Source: Escallonia rubra (Eukaryota > Streptophyta > Magnoliopsida > Escalloniales > Escalloniaceae). From it: a DNA stretch of 64,000 bases. The notes beneath the pieces are model-generated. The model saw nothing but the letters and a program-made list of their open reading frames with translations, did no database searches and had not been told where the DNA came from. The stretch covers positions 32,790 to 96,789 of the forward strand of contig JAVXUO010000290.1 of the NCBI GenBank assembly GCA_033065855.1, given 5' to 3'. The first letter of the stretch is position 1. Each line of letters begins with the position of its first letter. The position numbers and the translations under genes were made by a program. Below, piece by piece: positions 36,733 to 48,518 of this stretch.

Positions 36733-38347
36733 TATATTGCCCTGATTTTTCCAAACGTTAATTTGAAATAAATAAGGGCAAAAAACCTGAAAATATCAAA
36801 AAGTCTCTCAGCTGGGTAATCAGAGCATCTAATAATAGGTCTTTAAGAAATATAAATAAATTCCACACCTATTTAAAACAATCACATAGAATTAATTTAC
36901 GTCTACACGGATTTCCAAATACAATTAAACTCAAAATAATTCATTTTTTCTATAATTTCTAAAATAGTCACTCTAACTTTGAAGTTAACTTCTAGGTCTC
37001 ACTCAAACAGCTACCCTCGGCAATCATGTCCTTTCTACTGTTTACTTGAAAGGTAAGGGATAAGGAAGTGAGCCAAATTTCCAGTAAGGTGGCTCAACAT
37101 ACCAACAAAAACGATATGGAATTTCTGAGAAAACAAAATTATGGACGTAGAGAATTCTAACCGAGCATACAAGAGATATGATTTCATAATGCCATACACA
37201 TGTTTGTAAAGAGATAGACACCAGAAGGGCCATTCAGAATAAAGTCAAATATGTTATCAAAAAAACATGAGACAAGGTTCAGAAAATAAGATCGAGATCT
37301 CTAATGCATCCCACTGAGCTAATCCACATTTCAACCGCCTGGGTAAGTCAGAATTAGAATAGTCACATACAATATGACATTGGCTCATAGAATTACCACT
37401 TGTTTTCAATAAATTTAGCGAGACACCAAAATTCACCTAGACGATGTAACTAGTGGGTCATATACACTTTGCGGCCTACATCTCACGCAAGTGTCACTAA
37501 TAAGTTACACATAGTCCAATAGCAGAAACGTGTACAAATGATTTTGAAACGTACTAGACTTGTATCCAAGAGGCCAAAGAGACAAATTCGACTCAAACCA
37601 AATACTCAAAAATGGATTTGCATGAGTTAAAAATGCTTAAAAGTAGTGCAAGAATATTAGAGATATTAATAGACAACAACTGATATGCATCGGATTATCT
37701 AAAAGGATTATTCTTCCACATGAGGGCTGCTGGGTTGGAGTTGCAGCTACAAATTCAAAGAAAAGTTTAATGAGGGAAAGTACAGAAATGCAATAGGGGT
37801 AATCTGTTCAACGTAGAGCGTTACTAATAATGAGTAAAAAAGGTACAAGCGACTAGTAATGAAATTAGTGACAATGACTTAAACAAAGAATCTAATATTT
37901 ATAAGACAAGAATCATGGTCTGACTTGCTTTCTTCTTCTTTGATACAGACTCATTAGACAAAACAGTAGCATGCTCCTACAATTTATGCTTCACCATCAA
38001 CACAAGTAGCAGATGCTGGGATCTCAACAGAAATTAGCAACGACATATCAAGCGGCTGGCAAATAAGATATCAAATTATCGGAAAAAGGTGTGATCGACA
38101 ATAGATTGATTATTAAACAGAGTAAACCCTTGCAATGTAAATAAGTCGAGATCATGAAAATGCAAATATGAAAAAAAGATAAGCTCTTAGAAAGATTGAT
38201 AACAATAGACCCACACCTCTCAATTAATTCTAAAGCCTTGATCTCCTTAATCAATTCATATCGAAAGCCCTCAAATGAGGTGCCTGAAAAGTCTATATTT
38301 AGCTAGGGCAAATCAATATATTGTGCATAAAGTATCAGAAACATAAA

Positions 38348-38385
<38 letters not shown>

Positions 38386-38480
38386 CTCGCTTTCGATAAA
38401 AGAAAAAAAATATTTTGTTTCTTAGGCCCAAGCCCTAAGAAGGAAAATAAAAAATGCGCTTAGTAACCGAAGTCAATTTT
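36733..38480 (-). repeat. 5' LTR of the gypsy element, outer end truncated
   Basis: Matches the LTR at 29890-31740. The last roughly 35 bp (GGGTCTAACA end) are missing where an old copia LTR begins. A (TA)n run at 38350-38383 is a private expansion. Confidence 0.75.
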
Positions 38481-38813
38481 CACACTCATGAAGACAATTT
38501 TTAAAAGTTGGATACGTGGATTAAAATTAGAGGAGATTAAAGATAGTAAACATGCTATGAAAGTTTCATTAAGTCTAATGTCAAAGAGCAGCAAAGATTA
38601 CATAGGCTACGTTATTTGTCAATTGTGATTGACCTTTACTATTATATAACTAGTCTTGGCTTAATGTTTGGATTTATGAATATGGCTTAAAATGACCTTA
38701 GGACACCTTGTGCATTGCATGTGAGTTCATAACCTTTCAAACAACGTGTTTCTTCAAAATGAGTGAACTTCAGAGCTTACTTAGATTTTGTCGAAAATAT
38801 TTTTGATGCTAAT

Positions 38814-40372
38814 TGAAACCAATAAAATAACCCTAGAGGGGGGTGAATAGGATTTTTGAAATATAATGGGGAATTTAAACTAAGCAACAATCATGAAACT
38901 CAATCAAACCAAGTAATACTTGAAGATGCTAACTACACAATCTCAAGCAATTGTAGAGCAATAAGTAAAGAGATTGAGTTAGAGATACTTGACAATGAGA
39001 TTTAAATGGTTCGGCTTGAACTACCCTCAAGCCTACGTCCACCTCTTCAAGGAAGTCCCTTGCAAGAGCACTAGAATCCACTAGCAACAATATTCTTCTG
39101 GGTCAAGATCAAAACCCTTACAACACTTGGTGATAACCCCACACCAAGCACAAGTCTTGAATCCACAAAGCTCTTCAAGACTTGACAAACCCAAGCCTTG
39201 ATCATAATCCTTTTACAAAGATCAATTGTGTACAAAGAAACCTTCTTGAAAGGAAATGAGTACAAATGAAGCTCTAGTACAATAGAGAGATGATAGAATT
39301 GATGACTTGAAGGATGCTCACTCTCAATCAAAGAATTGCTCACAAAGATGCTCTCTTTAATGATGTAAAATCATGAAGATGAAGAGAGATAAGTTTAATC
39401 TATGAGCCTTGATGTTTCTCTAATGAATGGAGGCTTAGAATGTGGTTTCCATAGTGTATGATGAAGCCCCAAATCATTTATATAGAGAGCAAATGAAATA
39501 TAGCCGTTATAGGCATAATATGGGCAAAACTGCCATTGCAGTCGACTGTAACCCAATGCAGTCAACTGTATTCCCTCGAAAATAGCCGTTGGAGTTTTGT
39601 CCTCGAAAATAGCCGTTGGAACTGAATTTTGACCAATGCAGTCGACTGTATTCCCTCGAAAATAGCCGTTGGAGTTTTGTCCTCGAAAATAGCCGTTGGA
39701 ATTGAATTTTGACCAATGCAGTCGACTGCATTGGAATACAGTCGACTGGATTCAAATACAGTCGACTGGATTAAAATACAGTCGACTGTAGTACCCTACT
39801 GCCAATCAGCTGCCTCACGGAACCCCCTTTCCTATTTTGAGCATAACTTTCTCTAGAAAAATCGGATTGAGGTGCCGTTTTTTGCGTTGGAAAGCTAATG
39901 AATTTTTTTTATCAAGATATGAAAATATTAGCACCAAATTTTTTTTTGAGAAAAACTGAGTAAGCTCCAAAGTTCACTCATTTTCAAGAACCGCACTTGT
40001 GTGAATGGTTATGAACTCACATGCAATGCACAAGGTGTCCTAAGGTCTTTTTAGGTCATAGTCATCAATCCAAGCATCAAACCAAGACTAGTTACATAAT
40101 AGGAAAGATCAATTATAATCGATAGTAACTTAGCCGATGCATTCTTTGTTGCTCTTCGACATTGGACTTGATGAAGCTTCTATAGCATGTCCACTATAAC
40201 TTTAAGCTTCTTTGGCTTTAATCCATCTATCCAACTTCTCAAATGTGTCTTCATGAGTGTGCATGTATATACCTACTAAGAATACACTCAAAGCACACAT
40301 TAGAACATTATCAATGTGTAGTTATCATCAAAACAAGATGTAATCTTAGGTTATCCAACCATAGGGCTAACA
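38814..40372 (-). mobile_element. Copia solo LTR with perfect CTAAT target duplication
   Basis: Minus strand TGTTAGCCC...GGTTTCA. CTAAT lies at 38809-38813 and 40373-40377. It is closely similar to the LTR at 22787-24203 but longer (1559 bp) because of an 80-bp tandem duplication and extra GTCGAC palindromes (39537-39793). It inserted into an older LTR of the same lineage, in opposite orientation. Confidence 0.92.
39537..39793. repeat. Array of ACAGTCGACTGT palindromes in 20-bp phase
   Basis: GTCGAC occurs at 39541, 39641, 39721, 39741, 39761 and 39781, with a one-base variant GTCAAC at 39561. All spacings are multiples of 20 bp. An 80-bp direct repeat (TCGAAAATAGCCGTTGGA blocks) is included. 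Confidence 0.9.
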
Positions 40373-40682
40373 CTAATTTTTTCATATTTTGATAAATCTT
40401 TTCATTACCTTTCCTATACATAAAGTAGAGAATTTACTAGAGAAATTTATGCCCAAAACAAAAAAGGGGTTTCGTGAGGCAGTTGGCCAATAGAGTTGAC
40501 TGCATTTTGTGGCAGTACGCTAATATAGTCGATGCTAATATACTAAACTTCATTACCATGACTACATTGTTGGAATTTCAGTTCCAACGGCTAGTTCTAG
40601 TTGGAGGGAATACAGTCGGCTTCATTATAATAAAAAAAGTCGACTGCACTAGCCATTTTGGCACATTTAATGCCTATATATA

Positions 40683-41939
40683 GGGAGCTGATCTGTTGAC
40701 CGTGCGTGCAACTTGGGTTAAGTTGCCCGCATGATCTGGCTATCCACAAATGATCTGTGGACGGTCCAGATCTTTTTTTTTTTGTATTTTTTTACGTCCG
40801 TCTGCCACATAATGTAGCGGACAATTTTTTGACAAAAATACCCTCCAGGATGAGGCAATGCCCATCCGCTACATTATGTAGCGAACGACTGATGCACTAC
40901 TTTTCTGACTTTCTCTCTCTCTCTCTCTCTCTCCCATCAATTTTATGACTCTCTCTCTCTCTCTCTCTCTCCTTTCTCCCATCAATTTTCTGACTCGCTC
41001 TCTCTCTCTCTCTCTCTCCTTTTTCCCATCAATTTTCTGACTCTCTCTCTCTCTCCCCTTTCTCTTTCTCTCTTTCTCTCACGGTTAATAAATATAGGGT
41101 GAAGGTAGAAGTGGCACCGCCAGTATGTTGCAGTCATCGACAGCTCGTTCTAATGCTCTCAAGATGTTGTATGGCATCTATCATAAATTAGAAAATGCGC
41201 TTGTGTTACTGAAAAGCATGCTTGGATGCAAAAGTGGTATTTATGTCTTTGATTCTCCATACTTCTCTGTTGCTAATGCTTTATCCTGATGCCATGCTGT
41301 AATAAAATTCCCCTTCATTATAGGCCACACAACACCTCGCCTTGCTATGTTTGGGGGAGATTGGGAGAAGGAAAGACTTGAGTGAGCATGCACACAATGA
41401 AAATATGGTTATTGAATCCTTCCAATCACCTTTTGAAGAGATAAAATATGCTGCCTCTTATGCTCTTGGAAACATAGCGGTTGGAAATTTGCTAAATTAC
41501 TTGCCAGTCATCTTGAACCAGATTGATAATCAACAGACGAAACAATATTTACTACTCTATTCGCTGAAGGGGGAGAGAGAGAGTGAGAGAGAGAGGAAAG
41601 GAGATGAGATAAGGATGAGAGAGAAAACAAAAAAGTGGTGAGAGAAAAGAGAGAGAAAGAGCCAAAAATTGATGAGAGAAAGAGGATAGAGAGACAAAGA
41701 GAAACATGTCAGAAAATTAATGAGAGAAAGGAGAGAGAAAGAGGAAAAAAAATGCCTACTTGTCTGCTACATAATGTAGCGGATGGATGTGGAGGGTATT
41801 TTTGTCAAAAAATCGACCGCTACATTATGTGGCGGATGGACTTAAAAAAATGTAAAAAAAAGATTTGGACCGTCCACGGATCACGTGTGGACGGCCAAAT
41901 CGCGCGGGCAACTTAACTCAAGTTGCCCGCGCGGTCAAC
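40683..41939. mobile_element. Pack-type inverted-repeat element carrying a CAND1 exon
   Basis: Long inverted arms, about 40683-41090 and 41575-41939. The left has TTGACCGTGCGTGCAACTTG and the right, read inward, TTGACCGCGCGGGCAACTTG. Each arm has two small hairpins, T-rich or A-rich runs, GCGGAC palindromes, then CT tracts mirrored by GA tracts. Between the arms is a CAND1 exon with its 5' splice acceptor. No transposase. It sits in the old copia LTR. A target duplication could not be fixed. Confidence 0.72.
41324..41569 (+). pseudogene. CAND1: CAND1 (cullin-associated NEDD8-dissociated protein) exon fragment
   Basis: After an intron end (CTTCATTATAG, 41313-41323) the frame reads ATQHLALLCLGEIGRRKDLS, then IESFQSPFEEIKYAASYALG and NIAVGNLLNYLPVILNQIDN, and stops matching at YSLK. 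This is a HEAT-repeat segment of plant CAND1, the exchange factor for SCF substrate receptors. All 82 codons are open. The retained splice acceptor shows that genomic DNA was captured, not cDNA. After 41569 the frame runs into GA-repeat arm sequence. As a fragment of a roughly 1200-residue protein it cannot work as CAND1, though a small RNA or chimeric transcript is possible. Confidence 0.85.
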
Positions 41940-42628
41940 TATTTATATACACCATCATTATGTAAATGTTTTGAGGCTTCATTATATACCATGAAAACCA
42001 CATTCTAAGCCTTCATTCCTTACAAAAATATCAAGGCTTATAGATTAAACTTTTTACTGTTCATCTTTATGATTTTAGATCAATAAAGAGAGCATTTTTG
42101 TGAGTAATTCTTTGATTGACACTGAGCATTCTTCAAGTTCTCAATTTTCTCATATCTTTATTGCATTAGAGCTTCATTTGTACTCATTTTCTTTTAAGAG
42201 GATTTTTTTGTATACACTTGATCTTTGTAAAAGGATTGTGATCAAGGCTTGGGTTTGTCGAGTCTTGCGTGAGCTTTGTGGATTCAAGACTTGTGCTTGG
42301 TGTGGGCATATCATCAAGTGCTTGTAAGGTTTTGATCTTGACCCGAAAGAAGATTGTTACTAGTGGATTCTAGCTAGTGCTCTTGCAAGGGACCTATTTA
42401 AATGGTGGATATAGGCTTGAGGATAGTTCAAGCAAAACCATTTAAATAGCGTCGTCAAGTATCAACCTCTTTACTTGTTGCTCTATAACTATTTGAGATT
42501 GTGTAGTTAGCATCTTGATTGAAATGTTCATTGGTTTTATTGAGACTCACGGTTGTATTTAGTTTAAATACCCCAGTAATTTTCAAAAACCCTATCCCCC
42601 CTCCTCTCAGGTTGTTTTGTTGGTTTCA

Positions 42629-43477
42629 AATAGGATGCCCACAACTGGTAGAGCTTGAATAGGCAAATACTCTGATATTCTTCAATTCTTTCAAAGGATT
42701 CTTAGATTGGGGGTTCATTATTTGGTTGAATCGTTTGCAAGATTGGTTAACTGGGAGATGAAGCGACTGATGCATTCGAGCTTACCAAAAGGACCTCAAA
42801 ATTTTTTCTCAATCTAGTTGGAGGCATCTCTAGTGTGGCTTTAATCTGGGACATACACTTTCTATCCATTGTTGATTAACCATAAACTCTGAAACCTTAC
42901 CAGCTGTGACTCCAAATATGCACTTTTATGAATTGAGTCAATCGTTATACTGACATAGCCTTAAGGCTGGGCAATGGTCATTATGATTTTTAGATTTTAT
43001 GATCATCTTGTCCATGCAAACTTCCACCTCTATGTGAACCATATCATGAAATAAAGTATTAGCTGCACGCTAATAAGTAGCCCCAACATTTGCTCAAATT
43101 TTTTTTTTTTTAGGAACCACATGATTCCTTTTTATCCATTCATGTATATCCGTAAGCCATATGAAAACATTTTCAACTTCTTATGAACACGATGCAAATG
43201 AAATGATGAAAACAACATAAAGGTCAGAAGTAGATATATGAACAAATGAGAAAGAGGTAAAAACAAGAAGAATGTAGGGTTCATATCCAACTTAAAATCA
43301 AAATATATCTTAACATCCCCTACATAGTGATAAATGCGATTTTCTATTGATCTTATGAAGCCATTTTTATCTAATTGTAACCCAAAAGCAATCCTTCAAA
43401 GAAACTACTCATGTTTGGCCATACACTATATGATCAAATCTATCTAGGTGTGGAAAGTCATCTTTAAAGATGCTTTA
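42629..43477. other. No recognisable feature
   Basis: AT-rich. No coding similarity noticed. Ends at the CTTTA duplication of the next solo LTR. Confidence 0.4.
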
Positions 43478-44014
43478 TGTCAGGACCCGAACCCACAGGT
43501 AAGCCTGTGTGCTAGGCACGTGACCGGCCGTAGACCCATTTAGACAACTATTTAGGGTTCTGCCAGGCCTTATCTAAACCTGTACACAATTCTAAAGTCA
43601 TACATTAACTAACACCATAACATGACTTCTAAAGATGTCCTTAGAGCTCTTTCCAAAATTATCTCTACAGAATTCTTCCATAAAGACTGATATAATTTAT
43701 TTAAAATAAACCTCCTGGGATTAAGCTACGAACAATTCAAGTAAATAAACCGGCAGTTCTACAATTTCTCAAGAACTTAAACCAACTTCCTAACGAGCAT
43801 CTCCTGCGGCTTCGTTTTCATTAACCTCATAGTACTGAGATTCATCTAGGTGTTCACGTGAAAACATTTATAAAAAGGGGTGAGCTGGAGGCTAGTAAAT
43901 ACACATGCCATATCTCTAAAATAGAATTGAGGGTTTCAAATAAGCCATGGTTTTCCTTTTCAAAATATGGAACTTGATGTCACCCAAAAATCAAATTTAA
44001 CTCAAAGTATCTAC

Positions 44015-44017
<3 letters not shown>

Positions 44018-44081
<64 letters not shown>
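44018..44081. repeat. (TA)n microsatellite
   Basis: About 32 uninterrupted TA units. Confidence 0.95.
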
Positions 44082-44086
<5 letters not shown>

Positions 44087-46892
44087 TTACAACAGAAGAT
44101 TCTTGAATTAGAATGTAATCAACCAAAAGCTTTATCAAGAACTGTTACAGTTAATCATAACATGGTATACTGCGATCAGCATATGGTCCCACTGACTAGG
44201 ACCCAAAATCCCTCCTCCACCCGGGATAACAAAATGTGGACGCAAGGGCGAACCACGGTGCAACAGTACCGTGAGTCAACATATGGTCCCGTTGACCAGG
44301 ACTCGGAATCCACTTTCCCCCGTGGATATGGGGCGCAGTAACACGGTCAAACTATCATCTCATTCCACATGTACCGATCATGATTCAGTTACTCATACAA
44401 CAATTCCATGACATTTCATTTAAATTTTCATCAAACAATTTACCACAAACATAGGGCAATAAAAGTGTTTCAAAACTTTCATTTTAACTGAGAACATGTT
44501 TACAATATATAATTTTTCGAGTAAGGAGGAATATGACAGGGTACTTACCTCCCTCAATATCTGGTTCTTGAGCTCGTTCAAAAGTCGGTCCTATCTCTTG
44601 TCTATCGAGACCTAAATACAAACCACGTGGATGTCATTTATTGTCACTCGAGCGTGTCTAAGCATTAAGTTTCTCTTAAGTGAGTAAAATTACCAAACTG
44701 CCCCTAGACTTTGGTAAAATTACCTATTTACCCCAGACCTCTAACGTACCGTTACATACCCAGATATAACCGGAAATAATATTTTAAACAGCTAGGTGGG
44801 ATTTTTGGACCATAATGGCCTTTCGGAGAATTTTTTGCTCGGAACCCTAAGTCGTTCCTTAAATTTAGCGCTAATGCTCATGTTCTAATAATATAACAAA
44901 CGATACCGGAATATCACAAAATTTTAGACATTCAAGCGCCTCAGAAGTTTTAGACCACTGTAAAATTCTAGGCTCAAAATACTTTTGTTTACTATGTTAA
45001 ATAATTCAAAAACCTGTTTTAAAAATAAAATTGTTCGAGACATTTTCCATGCCCAGAAAATTCCACATCGAAGGTTTCACAAAAATAAAGGGATTTTTAG
45101 TTTTGTACGTTTTCTAAATCTGCTCAAAAAAGGTCCTTAAAATAGTTTAATAAACTGTTGTAATGAGCGCTACGCCATTAACAATGCTAAAAATAGCAAA
45201 CGACTTTAATAGCTTTCAAAACCTTAGAAACTACCTTATCTTAGATATATAAGATTATTGTAGAGGTTTCAGAATTTAATAACTTAATTTACTATTCTAA
45301 AATAACCGAAATCCCTCGGTCGGATAAAAATTTGTTAGCATGCTTCCCAAGCCCCGAAAAATCTAACATTTTTCCTGTGTCCAATTAAGTTTCTAGATAT
45401 ATCTAAAAATTTGGAAGGAAACTGCTAAAAAGAAAAGTCCCCTTTTAGCGACACTCTCAAGTCTAATTTTAAAACAAACCTTTCCCTCTCTCGCTACAGC
45501 ACCTTCCTCATTCAACCCATCAGTCTACTCCTTCCCCAAACACTGTTCACGCAGCCTTACCTTCCTTCTAATTCCTCATTTACTCATTTTTACACATACA
45601 CTTCTTGCTCACATACACTAACTACACAAACTGATACACTTGCCTTGTAGCTTCCCTTCCTCCTTACAGACATACACTTCTAATACACATGCACAAACCC
45701 ATTGCAATAACTCCTCACCTCCATTACAGCTACTGCCTTGCGGCAGTAGCCTGTTTCCTCTTGCCAAACTCTTTCTCACAGCTCACTTCTCACACCAAAA
45801 CACACGTAAGCACTGCCTATACTCGCTGCCACAACCCAACTCGCAAACCCATTTCTCTCACCATTTCACGTATCCACCAATCCTACACAGTTTCTTGCCC
45901 TTGCCTTTTTATACACACAAACAATACTCACTCTCATGACATACACACATACCCACGTTCTCTCACAACACACACACACATATATGATACTTATACACCT
46001 AAAATCTATTCAAACCAAAACTTCTTCAAAGCTACTGCCGTGAGGCAGTAGCCTTCATCTTCTTGCCATTCATTCATGGGCACAGCGCCACAGCCATATA
46101 TAAGTTCCCCCCTCAAGACACTTACCCACTACTCCCCACAAACGCACACCCACAACACAACATAAGTGCATCTCCTGTTATTGCTTCCCCTTCCCTTCGT
46201 CTCTTTTACGCACACAGCGCACCACATCTTCGCACCCCTCTGTTTTTCACACATACGGTACACACACTCACACATCACACAGCACACATAACCCATACGC
46301 AAAACCCACTTTACGGTGCTCTGCGACTACCACAGCCGCTCCTTCTCTCACGGCAGCCATGGACCCATTTTTACCAACACACACACAACACTGTAACGGC
46401 AATTACGGCAACCCATTTATACTTTATACACCTAGCGAATTTCACATGTATATATACACATGAAGGATAATCTTTAAAAGCAAACTTACCGAGGCAACTT
46501 CGCCGGAAACTTTCTTCACGATTGCTCTCTCTATCACTCTGTCTTGGATCAGCAAATAATGAGGGAAGGCTAGCTAGGGTCGGCTGCTCTCTATAGAGCG
46601 TATACACCGAAAACCCTAAGTTGAGAATTATCACAAAACCCCTTACACTATTCATTTTGTCGCTAAATTGTTCATGCCCGAACTTTATTATTGCGAAATG
46701 GTCCAAAATTAAATATTTACGACAATTTATGCGCTGCAAAAATTGTTAACGGGTTACTACACTATCTCGTTTCACAAATCGTCGCTAATAATAAGCGCAC
46801 CGATATTGAAATAAGTTTGTCGCTAAAAATTTCTAAGAATACCATTAACACTAATTGTCGCTAAAGACCTCGATCAATATCAATATTATCTT

Positions 46893-48272
46893 GGGTAAAT
46901 TACACTAAACACCCCTGAGGTTTTACGTAATTACACTCCACTACTGCTGTCTTTAAAAATTACATTCAACTCAAAAAGTAACTTTTTTTCTTACAGTGTT
47001 AATGGTGTAGTGCAAAAAGACATGAATGCCCCTCAGACTGTTTTCTTGGAATTTTGGAGGGAAAAGTTGTTCTTGAGAATTTTTTGAAGGAAAACTTGTT
47101 TTTGGGAATTATTTGAGGGAATACCCTAATTCAAATTGAATGCCCTAATTGAACCCTAATTTAACGCCCTAATTCACTTAGACACATAATTGAACCCTAA
47201 ATTAAAGTAATTAAACCCTAAATTGAATGCCTTAGTCGAATCGAACCCTAAATTAAACTAATTGGACCCTAATTGAATCCTAAATTGAATGTTCAAATTC
47301 AATCGAACCCTAAATTGAAGTAATTGAACCCTAAATTGAATGCCCTAATTCAACCGAACCCTAAATTGAAGTAATTGAACCCTAAATTGAAGTAATAAAA
47401 CCCTAATTAAACCCTAAATTGAATGCATTAATCGAATCGAACCTTAAATTAAACTAATTGAACCCCTAATTGAACCCTAAATTGAATGCCCTAATCCAAC
47501 CGAACCCTAAATTGAACTTATTGAACCCCCTAATTGAACCCTAAATTGAATGCCCCAATTTAACCGACCCCTAAATTGAACTAATTGAACCCTAATTGAA
47601 CCAAAAATTAAAGTAATTGAACCCTGATTAAACCCTAAATTGAATGCCCTAAATTAAACTAATTGAACCCCTAATTGAACCCTAAATTGAATGCCATAAT
47701 CCAATCGAACCCTAAATTGAACTAATTGAACCCCATAATTGAACTCTAAATTGAATGCCATAATCCAATCGAACCCTAAATTGAATGCCCCAATTCAACT
47801 GAACCCTAAATAGAACTAATAGAACCCCCTAATTGAACCCTAAATTGAAGTAATTGAACCCTAAATTAAATGCCCTAATCGAATCGAACCCTAAATTAAA
47901 CTAATTGAACCCTAAATTGAATGCCTTAATCTAACCGAACCCTAAATTAAACTAATTGAACCCTGAAATGAGCTAATTGAACCCTAAATTGGCTAAATTA
48001 AACCGCCTAATTCACTTAAAGTTTGTGCAGTTGACTGAAATCTTGGAAAACCACACAAGTGAGTAAAGGACAAAGGGAGGGTATTTTAGGTATGAAAATT
48101 GCATAAAGTAATGTGTCAGGGAATCTTTTCACGGAGTTGAGCCTGCCGTTAAATGTGTGTAGTTGTGTGTAATGCGGGTACAAACCTCGGGGGGTCGGAG
48201 TGTAATTTTTAAAGATAGCGGTAGTGGAGTGTAATTACGTAAAATCTCAGGGGTGTTTAGTGTAATTTACCC
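46893..48272. mobile_element. Mutator-like TIR element filled with CCCTAAA/T-type repeats
   Basis: Left end GGGTAAATTACACTAAACAC. The right end read inward is the same. Inverted identity extends about 90 bp (CTGAGRTTTTACGTAATTAC). A 9-bp duplication TATTATCTT/TATTATCTG flanks it (46884-46892, 48273-48281), one mismatch. No transposase. The interior, 47120-48010, is a degenerate array. It is inserted in the solo LTR, so it is younger than it. Confidence 0.8.
47120..48010. repeat. Degenerate tandem array of CCCTAAATTGAA units
   Basis: CCCTAAATTGAA, AACTAATTGAA and CCCTAATTGAA alternate for about 900 bp, with larger super-repeats containing GAATGCCCTAAT. Many units contain the plant telomere heptamer CCCTAAA. 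Confidence 0.85.
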
Positions 48273-48518
48273 TATTATCTGCTATCGTTAAATTATGTCT
48301 TATGATTTTAAAATTGTCGCTAAATATCATAATTGTAGTGTTCCCCAAATTCGTCGCTAAAAAGTATATCGATGTTAAGAGAAATAATAATAAGAATAAT
48401 AATAATTCATCGTTAAAAAGTTAAATTAGCCCATAAAAATATATTGGAATTTTTGGGGTATTACACTTTATCTGAGTCTTTGTAGTCTACACACATCTTG
48501 ACTTAACCGTGAGGCCGC

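Larger units (their letters stand above)
29890..38480 (-). mobile_element. Ty3/gypsy chromovirus-like element, minus orientation, rearranged
   Basis: In minus-strand order: 5' LTR (36733-38480, outer end truncated), PBS (36719-36730), gag (36645 to about 35600), protease (about 35390-35140), RT (35075-34490, then 33290-32910), an inverted LTR fragment (32425-32912), a residual 3' region with PPT, and 3' LTR (29890-31740). Integrase of this element was not found. Reverse transcriptase is split by a solo LTR (33298-34479). Stops throughout: a dead copy. Confidence 0.75.
38481..42628 (+). mobile_element. Old copia LTR, twice interrupted
   Basis: The parts 38481-38813, 40378-40682 and 41940-42628 align in order with the 22787-24203 LTR (for example ACACCTTGTGCATTGCATG, TTGATCTTTGTAAAAGGATT, and the end TTGGTTTCA). 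The first 120 bp are missing. It is interrupted by a solo LTR of a related family in reverse orientation and by the CAND1-capturing element. No PBS follows the end. Confidence 0.8.
43478..48465 (+). mobile_element. Large solo LTR (Ty3/gypsy type) with CTTTA target duplication
   Basis: Starts TGTCAGGACCCGAACCC and ends GGGGTATTACA. CTTTA is at 43473-43477 and 48466-48470. Without the nested 1380-bp element the LTR is about 3.6 kb. No PBS or coding region is attached. The (TA)n run at 44018-44081 and the CA-rich stretch at 45600-46470 are simple sequence, and the open frames there are artefacts. GTCGCTAA motifs recur at 46790-46870 and 48300-48360. Confidence 0.82.

Noticed and set aside
43967..44341. 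Tyr-Ile repeat protein
   Set aside because: Translation of a (TA)n microsatellite.
45640..46470. Several CA-rich frames of 99-135 codons on +
   Set aside because: Overlapping frames all open because of skewed composition within a solo LTR; no domain.
43478..46761. LTR ending at GGGTTACTACA (46761)
   Set aside because: Flanking bases CTATC do not match CTTTA; the end at 48465 gives a perfect duplication.
47120..48010. Interstitial telomere
   Set aside because: Units are CCCTAAATTGAA-like and degenerate, not a run of pure heptamers, and sit inside a TIR element.
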